Below are positions 29,855-37,663 of a stretch of 64,000 nucleotides of DNA, piece by piece (position 1 is the stretch's first letter; each line of letters begins with the position of its first letter). Origin of the DNA: Bacteriovorax sp037444575 (GTDB lineage Bacteria > Bdellovibrionota > Bacteriovoracia > Bacteriovoracales > Bacteriovoracaceae); NCBI GenBank assembly GCA_037444575.1, contig JBBIME010000017.1, positions 1-64,000 on the forward strand, given 5' to 3'. Both the position numbers and the translations under genes were made by a program. The notes below the pieces were generated by a model. That model had not been told where the DNA came from. It searched no databases and saw nothing but the letters and a program-made list of their open reading frames with translations.

Positions 29855-32179
29855 ATGAATTTAACAAAACTACCCCATTTTGTCTTGGAGAAAAGCGTTG
29901 TGCTAGACGTGATCTTTTATCAATCCACTAAAGATCTCTCTCTTGCAGATACTACCTCTGCAAGTCCGCTTGTGATTTGCCCAAGTCCTCTGGTTGCCGA
30001 TGGCCTAAGACGCCTGATGCCTGCCAACTTAGAAATTATCACTATTTCCAAGTGGGTAAGTGACTATCTAAAAATTAAAAATATCACTAGATCTAACAAA
30101 GCAGAATTAATGCTTAGACTCTCTTCGGTTTGGCGTCATTATTTTCCAAATGAAAAGGCCCATCAGTTTTTCAAGGCCTTTGAGATATTTACAGATTTAC
30201 GCTCCTTTTCACTCAATCTAGAGCTCCTCTCTGAGTTTCTTAAAGAAATGGATGAAGTTACAACTAAATCTATTTTGCTTTTTTGGACTTTTTTAGAGAA
30301 TGAGAAAATCATTGATGAGCACAAGAGCTATCAAGTGCTTTCTGAAATTGAAATAAATAGACCACTTTGGGTGATTGGCTTTAAGCATTTAAGCGGTATT
30401 CAAATAGATATGCTTAAAGTTCTAGCTGAGAAAACGGAAGTGAGTATCTTTTTTCCTAAAGACGTTTATGTAGAGACATTGAGTACTGATTGGATTCGTT
30501 GGATTGTTCCAGAAGAAAAAATTGAAATTGAAGCACCTGGAAAATCATTAAAGCTAATTTATTTTCCAAAAGGTAAATTAAATACTGTTTTAAATTCATT
30601 AGAAAAAAACACATCACAATTTGATGTAGCCTTGGCCAGTACGCAATCGAGTTTTAACTTCAAACAAGAAGTGGCCACTCAAGATAAATTTTTTAAATCA
30701 CCAGAAGATTTGTTCTCTATCGCGCGAGAAAAATTATTTGAAGAATTATCAGAGGAGTTGAAAGAAAAATCACTCGAAATTGAAGTATTCTCAAATAATA
30801 TTGAAGAAAAGAAAAAAGAGGCGCTAAAAGCAGAAGATTTTATCCTGTATAAAACTTTGCTTCTTTTATCTGATGCCCTGACATACTATGGAGAATTTCA
30901 AACAACGGTTGATGGGTTTACATTGAACGTGCTGAAAATGATTTTAGAGCTAAATTCTCCTAGAGTTTCTCTTGCGTTGTTAACACCAAAACCGAACACT
31001 AGGTTGTTCGAGTTAAACGAACTGCCTTACAACGACAGCGAGCATCCCTTAGTAATGATTGCCTCTTCCAATTATGGCCCATTGAAAGCGGGAGAGAGCA
31101 AGTATAGCGAAAAAATGATTGATGCTCTAAAAGTTATTGGGCCAATCAAAAGGGCAGGTCTTGATTTTTCTAATCTAAAGAGTGAGCTCGTTCAAACACT
31201 GGCATGTCAGAAAAATGTGCTTTTGATGGAAGAAGGATTGGAGCTTGTCGATTTAGCGTGGAGAGAAATTTTAAAAGGATTTGAGTTGGAGATTGTAGAT
31301 CCTGAAGCGAAATACCTTTTAAGAGAGAAGAAAGATTATCTTCTAACGAGCATTAAGTCGGGTCCATATAAAATCAGCAAATTTTCACCTTCAAGACTGC
31401 AAAATTATATTGATTGCCCAAGAAAATACTATTTCTCTTCAATCGAGAAAATTGATCATCGTCCGGAAGATCGTTTGAAGATTGCTCCAGATGAAATGGG
31501 GACAATTGAACACAAGATTATCGAAAAATATTTCGCAGACAAAAAGATTGATGCCAATCTAATGTTCAATTCGAAAGAGCATGAAGAATTATGTCATTTG
31601 CTATTAAATAATTTTTTATCCGAGCACAAAGTTGTTTTAAGTGAAAAAAATAAGCTTGCCACATTTTATGAGCTACTTCACTTCACTCAAAATGGAATTG
31701 AGTACCTCATCGATTTTTCTAATAAACACTCAGCGATTAGTGTTGAGTTCGAATGCTCTTTGGGAAATAATCCCTGGAACTTGGTGGGGTCAATTGATTG
31801 CTTGATTCAACTTCCTGAAAACCAAGTTGCTCTCTTTGATTTCAAGCGATCGGCTGCTGCGATTGGTTCAAAAAAAGAAACATTAGCTTTTGATAAAATT
31901 CAAATATGGGCGTATTTGTTGACGACAATCCGCCATAGGCATAAAAAAATTCATTCGTGGGGATACTTAAATCTTTCAGAGATTGAGTCATCTCAAACTT
32001 ATGATGAAACAGAAACTCCTGTATTAAACGATAAGGTTTTGGATGAGTTTCAACAGCTCCTTTTAAAAACAATAGAAGAAGCAAATTCAGAAGTTCATTT
32101 TAAGGACAATCCTCGTAATACTAAGATCTGTGATTTTTGTGAAGTGCAATTGTTTTGCAGTAAAGGGAGTTGTGCTTAA
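29855..32179 (+). CDS. addB: AddB-like subunit: inactive helicase fold plus PD-(D/E)XK nuclease with Fe-S site
   Basis: Probable second subunit of an AddAB-type DNA-end resection complex. Of 774 residues, the N-terminal part has no Walker A motif (the expected place reads CPSPLVADGLRR), suggesting a non-motor, recombination-site-reading subunit as in known AddB. The C-terminal nuclease has GTIEHKIIEKYF, VGSIDCLI and LFDFKRS (Asp662, Lys664). The iron-sulfur staple is complete: Cys521 (YIDCPRKYYF), then Cys759, Cys762 and Cys768. At 774 residues it is much shorter than B. subtilis AddB (about 1,170). It overlaps the next gene by one base. Confidence 0.82.
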   Translation: MNLTKLPHFVLEKSVVLDVIFYQSTKDLSLADTTSASPLVICPSPLVADGLRRLMPANLEIITISKWVSDYLKIKNITRSNKAELMLRLSSVWRHYFPNEKAHQFFKAFEIFTDLRSFSLNLELLSEFLKEMDEVTTKSILLFWTFLENEKIIDEHKSYQVLSEIEINRPLWVIGFKHLSGIQIDMLKVLAEKTEVSIFFPKDVYVETLSTDWIRWIVPEEKIEIEAPGKSLKLIYFPKGKLNTVLNSLEKNTSQFDVALASTQSSFNFKQEVATQDKFFKSPEDLFSIAREKLFEELSEELKEKSLEIEVFSNNIEEKKKEALKAEDFILYKTLLLLSDALTYYGEFQTTVDGFTLNVLKMILELNSPRVSLALLTPKPNTRLFELNELPYNDSEHPLVMIASSNYGPLKAGESKYSEKMIDALKVIGPIKRAGLDFSNLKSELVQTLACQKNVLLMEEGLELVDLAWREILKGFELEIVDPEAKYLLREKKDYLLTSIKSGPYKISKFSPSRLQNYIDCPRKYYFSSIEKIDHRPEDRLKIAPDEMGTIEHKIIEKYFADKKIDANLMFNSKEHEELCHLLLNNFLSEHKVVLSEKNKLATFYELLHFTQNGIEYLIDFSNKHSAISVEFECSLGNNPWNLVGSIDCLIQLPENQVALFDFKRSAAAIGSKKETLAFDKIQIWAYLLTTIRHRHKKIHSWGYLNLSEIESSQTYDETETPVLNDKVLDEFQQLLLKTIEEANSEVHFKDNPRNTKICDFCEVQLFCSKGSCA

Positions 32180-35100
32180 TGAGTAACTCCTCCAAAAGAA
32201 CTCCTAACGAAGAACAAGAAAAGGCCATTTTTCACAATGGAGGAAAATTACTATCTGCAGGCGCGGGGTCTGGTAAAACCTTCGTTCTTGTAGAGCATTT
32301 AATTTTCTTATTGAAAAATGTTCAACAAACGACAGCGCCATCGGAATGGAACAGACAGATAACATCTGAGCTTTCAAAAATTGTCTTAATGACGTTTACA
32401 AAAAAAGCGGCAGGTGAAATGTCTGTCAGAATGTTGAGACGAGTGGAAGAAATCCTCACAGAGGCAGAGACTAGTGGGAATGAGAGCGAATTAATTTATT
32501 GGAGTCATGTCCGTCAAAATCTCGCTTTTTTAAACATCACAACAATTCATGGATTTTGCCATCGACTACTGAGCCTTGGGTATTGGAGCGAGTTTCCTGC
32601 AGAAATTAATTTAGTCACCCCTATAGAACACAGGGATAAGATTCAAAAGTTGTTCGATAAATGGTTTCAAGAAAATCGTGAACAATTAGACCCACTTTTT
32701 CTGGCCAGTTCTAACGCTTTTCTTTCATCAATGAAAGAAATATTCTCATCACCAGAGCTTCGATTTTTATGGTCGAATCCCGTTATACCCACGAGTGCGA
32801 AAGACGAGATAGATCAATATTTTTCTCAATTGTTAACAGTAAAAGGTTATGGAGATCTTTTTAGAGAAAGCATTGATCTTCAAGTTGACCCAAAAGATGA
32901 AAAGAAAAAATGGTATGAGTTTTTAGTCCGATTTAATGAAGTCCTCCTTTCTCAAGGGACTATTCAGGCTTCAAACTATAAGGCCTATAGTGATTTTTTT
33001 AAAACAATTGATCGCTTTCCAACAACGACTTCTAAAGAGATTTCTATTAGTCAAAAAGAAACTTTCGGACAAATTCGAGAATTACGAGATGACTTGAAAG
33101 ATTTTGTGGATGATTTAAACGCCATGGCGAGTGAGTTTGAAACATACAAGAAATGGGTTCAGACCATTGCTGATCTTTTTCAGTATATCGATTCACACTA
33201 TTTAGATTTGGATGGATTCTCTTTTTCCGATCTTGAATTTTATACTTTGAAGGCCTTGCAGAAGCCGGAAGTTCTTAAAAGAATTCAAGAGAGTTATAAA
33301 TATTTTATTGTCGATGAGTTTCAGGATACATCTTTTATTCAATTTGAAATTTTAAAAAATCTCATTGGGAACGACTCTGAAAAAATATTTTGTGTCGGAG
33401 ATCGAAAGCAGGCCATTTATGGATTCAGAGGAGGAGAGTTACAAGTCTTTTCTGATTGTGCCAATCTTTTAGGTGAAGCCAATAATTATTACTTAAAAAA
33501 TAATTTCAGATCTTACCGCAATATCATTCAGTTTAATAATGACCTCTTTGAGAAAGTTTTTCCACTCGGATTAAAATACCAAGGGCATGACCCTCACAGT
33601 GTTCAAATGGAACCTCAAAATATACCTGATTCCAATTTCAATGAAGGGGAAGTCGTTTCGCTAAGAACAGAAGTAAGAGGCGAAAGCAATGATCACGATC
33701 TTGATCAACTCGAGGCCATGGTACTGTGTGCACATGTAAGTGAATTACTTAAAAATGATGAATACCACTCGATATGCGTATTATATAGAAAGCTTAAGCC
33801 AAGTGCACAGCTGATAGAAAATTTCCTTTCGAGTGAAATCTCATTTAGTGCTCAAATAAAAATTCAGTTTGATGATGATCCTTTAATAAATATCTTAGTC
33901 TATTTAATCGAACTTTATCTAAATCAGAATAATCAAAAAAAGGAAGATTCGACTCATTTCTTACTTGAATCACTTTTGGCGGTTTTAGATGTAAAGATAG
34001 ATCACAAACAGAAAATTGAGCAATTTCTATTTGATATAAAATTGTTTGGATTGCGGTTAGCCTTCCATAAATTCATTTTTTCGATTGGGCTTTCCAATTC
34101 ATTTCATGCTCAGAACTCTGATGTTATTGATGCCATTTGCAGGCTTACCAAAGAAGACATTATAAAGATTTATCACCTTCTGAAAAATGATGAAGATGGT
34201 GAATATTCTTGTGAAATGATGAGTGGATCGACGCAGGGGCAAGATAAAAAAAGAATTGTTATTATGTCGGCCCATGCCTCAAAGGGGCTTGAGTATGATG
34301 CTGTCTTGTTAGGAGGAGTTCATACAAACGGTCGCTATAATGGAATGAAAGAGCATGTTGGGAAATTCCCTCATAGTTTTAAATGGAAAAAAGCCTTTGA
34401 TCAAAAAAGATTTTTTAAATCTCCATTCTATCATCTTGAATCAGAAATTTTAAAATTAAAGGATTTTTCCGAAAGCAAAAGACTACTTTATGTAGCCTGC
34501 ACCAGAGCTGTAAAGCATCTTGCATTTGTTGATTTATGGAGTGTTGTGAAGGAGTCTTCTAAAGATCTTTATCTCTATGACAATAGTTGGATAGAGGCCC
34601 TTCGATTAATGCCTACTCTGCAAATTGAGAACACTATACATAGTAGTCAAAAAAATAGAGTCGAAGTCTCTCTCATTCAACAAGATACTCTAGGGATGTT
34701 GGCACAGACCAGTGCTGGTTCATTAGGATTTATTTCAGAGCTTTCTGTTACTAGACTGGCAACTATTGCCGAGTGCCCGTTTAAATTCTATCTTCAAAAT
34801 ATTTGTAAAATTGATCCAGTTGAGAATGGGATTTCATCAAAATTAGCAAATGTCGAAGAGGACGAAGTGATTTTCTACTCTTCAAAAAAGCGCGGAACAG
34901 AAATTCACGGGTATTTGTCGAAACTATTTTTGAAAGAAATTAACGAGAGTGGAATTCCTTCCAAAGAAAAAGACAAAATTAACTGGGCCTATAATTTAGC
35001 AGATCAATACCGAGATGGTTTTGAAATAATCAGCGAACGCATGATTAAATTTCCTTTTTTTGGGCAAATGATTAGTGGAACTCCAGATCTCATTTTTCTA

Positions 35101-35424
35101 AATAGTGATAGATTGGTTGTCTGGGACTTTAAAACAGGAATTCGAGATCAAATGAGCGAAGAGAATTACTGGTTTCAGTTGATGAGTTATGCCTTAGCAT
35201 ACGGTAATCTTAATCATTTTACTCCAGATAAAAATATCGAAATAAGCCTTCTCTATTTAGATCAAAAAGAAATCGTCTCCAAAAATATTTCACTCGACGA
35301 AATCACTCAGACTCTTTTTTCTTATTGGAAAAAAACAGAGTCGCTTAATCAGGTTAATGCTCATCATTGCTCACATTGTGAGTACTCAAATATTTGCCAG
35401 AAAGGCAAAAGTTCGTCTTTTTGA
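32179..35424 (+). CDS. addA: AddA-like UvrD/Rep helicase-nuclease with Fe-S site
   Basis: Superfamily 1A helicase fused to a RecB-type nuclease; it would process double-strand breaks with the AddB-like protein. The ATG at 32179 (TAATG, sharing a base with the upstream stop, GGGAG before it) gives 1,081 residues. Helicase motifs: GAGSGKT (28-34), TFTKKAAGEM, TIHGFCHRLL, DEFQDT (Asp379, Glu380), GDRKQAIYGFRGG, SAHASKGLEYDAV and RLLYVACTRA. Nuclease: GTPDLIF and WDFKTG (Asp983, Lys985). Unusually for AddA it also has Cys866 (ECPFKFYL) plus Cys1064, Cys1067 and Cys1073, the same staple spacing as in its partner. Confidence 0.88.
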   Translation: MSNSSKRTPNEEQEKAIFHNGGKLLSAGAGSGKTFVLVEHLIFLLKNVQQTTAPSEWNRQITSELSKIVLMTFTKKAAGEMSVRMLRRVEEILTEAETSGNESELIYWSHVRQNLAFLNITTIHGFCHRLLSLGYWSEFPAEINLVTPIEHRDKIQKLFDKWFQENREQLDPLFLASSNAFLSSMKEIFSSPELRFLWSNPVIPTSAKDEIDQYFSQLLTVKGYGDLFRESIDLQVDPKDEKKKWYEFLVRFNEVLLSQGTIQASNYKAYSDFFKTIDRFPTTTSKEISISQKETFGQIRELRDDLKDFVDDLNAMASEFETYKKWVQTIADLFQYIDSHYLDLDGFSFSDLEFYTLKALQKPEVLKRIQESYKYFIVDEFQDTSFIQFEILKNLIGNDSEKIFCVGDRKQAIYGFRGGELQVFSDCANLLGEANNYYLKNNFRSYRNIIQFNNDLFEKVFPLGLKYQGHDPHSVQMEPQNIPDSNFNEGEVVSLRTEVRGESNDHDLDQLEAMVLCAHVSELLKNDEYHSICVLYRKLKPSAQLIENFLSSEISFSAQIKIQFDDDPLINILVYLIELYLNQNNQKKEDSTHFLLESLLAVLDVKIDHKQKIEQFLFDIKLFGLRLAFHKFIFSIGLSNSFHAQNSDVIDAICRLTKEDIIKIYHLLKNDEDGEYSCEMMSGSTQGQDKKRIVIMSAHASKGLEYDAVLLGGVHTNGRYNGMKEHVGKFPHSFKWKKAFDQKRFFKSPFYHLESEILKLKDFSESKRLLYVACTRAVKHLAFVDLWSVVKESSKDLYLYDNSWIEALRLMPTLQIENTIHSSQKNRVEVSLIQQDTLGMLAQTSAGSLGFISELSVTRLATIAECPFKFYLQNICKIDPVENGISSKLANVEEDEVIFYSSKKRGTEIHGYLSKLFLKEINESGIPSKEKDKINWAYNLADQYRDGFEIISERMIKFPFFGQMISGTPDLIFLNSDRLVVWDFKTGIRDQMSEENYWFQLMSYALAYGNLNHFTPDKNIEISLLYLDQKEIVSKNISLDEITQTLFSYWKKTESLNQVNAHHCSHCEYSNICQKGKSSSF

Positions 35425-35509
35425 TTTTGTTGCGAGCCATCCCGCCTGTGTTAAAATAGTAAATAATTCTATTCGTCTAATGGATGATGATTTTAATTGT
35501 AGGATGCGT

Positions 35510-36220
35510 ATGAAATCAAAACTTTTGGCCTTGTTCCTTTTGCTGTCTCTTTGTGTAACTTCTAAAATTTATGCTAGCGAAAAAGACATTTACGAATTCT
35601 CCTGGCTCGATCCAGACAAAGAAGTTTATGTTCTTCAAAATAGAAAATTTAGAAAGGCCGGACACTTACATGTGAATGTTGGTGGGGGAATTACGACTTC
35701 AGGTGCGTTTGTTGATTCGACTGCTATTCAAGGGCGTGTCGGTTATTTCATGACTGAAGATTTTGGTATTGAAGGTCTTTATTCAAAAAATTCTGGAAAA
35801 GAAAACGATACGGCAAAAGGAGTAAGAAGTTCTGGAGCACAGGGAACGGGAACAACTCCATTCAGAAGAATTGTTGATAATTACTGGGGAGTGATGGGGC
35901 TGTGGTCTCCTTTTTACAGCAAGATTAATACATTCAATAAAATTGTTTATATGGATTGGATTTTTGGATTGGGTTACGCTCAACTAAAAGAAAAGAATAA
36001 CAAACTAGCATTTCAAAGCGCTTCTCTTGCTAATCAGGAAACATTAGAAAGTCACAGCGGTGTTATGTGGGAAGCTGGGATGAAGTTTTATTTAAGCCAA
36101 TCATTTAACGTCCGCGTAGATTTAACGGCAGTTCATTACAGCGCGAATAATATTTCAACTCCTGGGACAGCTTGGAAATCTAATTATGATGCGACTGCAT
36201 CCTTAGGCTATTCATTTTAA
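35510..36220 (+). CDS. Outer-membrane beta-barrel protein, first gene of Glt-like operon
   Basis: I chose ATG 35510 (ATG 35504 is an alternative): AGGAT lies just upstream and it gives a signal peptide (KSKLLALFLLLSLCVTSKIYA). The 236-residue protein has alternating strand patterns, HLHVNVGGGITTSGAFVDST at the barrel start, and a terminal LGYSF with Phe last, as in outer-membrane barrels. It resembles the small outer-membrane barrel family common in myxobacteria and relatives. It is followed after 15 bases by three TPR genes, suggesting an envelope complex. Confidence 0.8.
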   Translation: MKSKLLALFLLLSLCVTSKIYASEKDIYEFSWLDPDKEVYVLQNRKFRKAGHLHVNVGGGITTSGAFVDSTAIQGRVGYFMTEDFGIEGLYSKNSGKENDTAKGVRSSGAQGTGTTPFRRIVDNYWGVMGLWSPFYSKINTFNKIVYMDWIFGLGYAQLKEKNNKLAFQSASLANQETLESHSGVMWEAGMKFYLSQSFNVRVDLTAVHYSANNISTPGTAWKSNYDATASLGYSF

Positions 36221-36235
36221 TTAGGAGAGAAAGCT

Positions 36236-37660
36236 ATGAAGAATTCATTCTTATTAATTTCTCTTCTTGCGTGTATGGCCTTCGGTGTGAGTGCCGAAGC
36301 ATCAATTCAGGGAGCCTGGAAAATTTATCAAAGCGGGGATAAAAATCACTATCCTCAAATGGTTTCAGAGCTCATTCAAGAGAGAATGTACTTTAGTTCC
36401 ATTCCATTCATCAAAGAATATCTGGCAACAACTACTCGAGTGAATGATGCTGCTGTTGATAAAGTTGTTGATCAGCTAATTGCTGAAGTTGGTGTTAAGC
36501 AATTTGAAGTTTTGCCATCAAATATTTTAGAGAAATCAGGTGCTCCAACCATTCGTTATATTTTGGCGAGAAAAGCATTCCGTCAGGGAAATTACGATCA
36601 GGCCTTAAAATATTTAAGTAAGCCTATTGAAGATTGGAATCCCGTAAAACCATTTGCTCTTTTACTTGAAGGAAGTATCTATTCAGTAAGCAAGAAAGAA
36701 GATCAGGCAACTCGCGTTTTCAAAGAATGTATAGATGTTGCTGAAGCTCACATTAAAAAAGAAAAAGATAAAGATCGATTAAGACAATTAAAGATCAGCC
36801 GTGATTACTGTATCGTCGGAATTCCGAGATCTCAGTTTGCCATTCAGAAGTTTGATGCTGCTTACTCAAGTTATTTAGATTTAGAGAAATCTTCTTATAT
36901 CTGGCCTGAGATTTTATTTGAAGAAGCATGGAACAGTTTCTATTTAAAAGACTACAACCGAACACTTGGTAAGCTTGTAACGTATAAAGCTCCAGTTTTT
37001 AGTTATATCTTTAATCCTGAAATTGAAGTTCTTAAGGCCCTCTCTTATATGGAACTTTGTTTGTGGGAAGATTCAAAAAATACAGTCGAAGCCTTCTACA
37101 CAAAATATGAAAAGGATAATGAAGCTTACAAAAAGTACATCGACTCTATGGGGAAAGATTACAAATTGTACTATTCACTTGTTAAAGAACATTCAGAAGG
37201 AAAAATAAAGAACAACGCTATTTTAAATACGGCATTAGCTTCTATTGCTCGCGACCCAGCTTATTTAGAACTTTATAGTTCATTCAATGCAGGACGAGAC
37301 GAAATTGAGCGTATGAAATCTGTTGGCAATGACAAAATGAGAGCAGTTCTCAATGACAACTTGAGAGAATCTCTCAATATGCAACGAAATCTCATCGGAA
37401 GTTATATCCGAGGACAATTGCAATTGTATGCAGCTCAAATAGTGAAAGCATTCGAAGATATGAGTTATATAAAGTTGGAAGTTCTATCAAAAAGAAAAAC
37501 AGAACTTTATGAAAACGTTTCTCTTCGAGGCTCAAGAGCAAGAGGGGACATCGCTCATGTAAGAAGAACTGATAAGCAATATTTTTGGACTTTTAATGGA
37601 GAATTTTGGGCAGACGAATTAGGTGACTATGTATTCTCGCTCAAATCGGAATGTAAATAA
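36236..37660 (+). CDS. Exported TPR-like protein, second gene of Glt-like operon
   Basis: A 474-residue protein with signal peptide (KNSFLLISLLACMAFGVSAEA), so periplasmic. The middle is helical with TPR-like repeats (for example KAFRQGNYDQALKYLSKPIE at about 112-131 and SFYLKDYNRTLGKLVTY at about 236-252). Its C-terminal part contains GNDKMRAVLNDNLRESLNMQ and a long helix, probably a coiled coil. AGGAGAG precedes the ATG. In size and place it would match a GltC-like periplasmic TPR protein; that is inference from context only. Confidence 0.78.
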   Translation: MKNSFLLISLLACMAFGVSAEASIQGAWKIYQSGDKNHYPQMVSELIQERMYFSSIPFIKEYLATTTRVNDAAVDKVVDQLIAEVGVKQFEVLPSNILEKSGAPTIRYILARKAFRQGNYDQALKYLSKPIEDWNPVKPFALLLEGSIYSVSKKEDQATRVFKECIDVAEAHIKKEKDKDRLRQLKISRDYCIVGIPRSQFAIQKFDAAYSSYLDLEKSSYIWPEILFEEAWNSFYLKDYNRTLGKLVTYKAPVFSYIFNPEIEVLKALSYMELCLWEDSKNTVEAFYTKYEKDNEAYKKYIDSMGKDYKLYYSLVKEHSEGKIKNNAILNTALASIARDPAYLELYSSFNAGRDEIERMKSVGNDKMRAVLNDNLRESLNMQRNLIGSYIRGQLQLYAAQIVKAFEDMSYIKLEVLSKRKTELYENVSLRGSRARGDIAHVRRTDKQYFWTFNGEFWADELGDYVFSLKSECK

Positions 37661-37663
37661 TTT

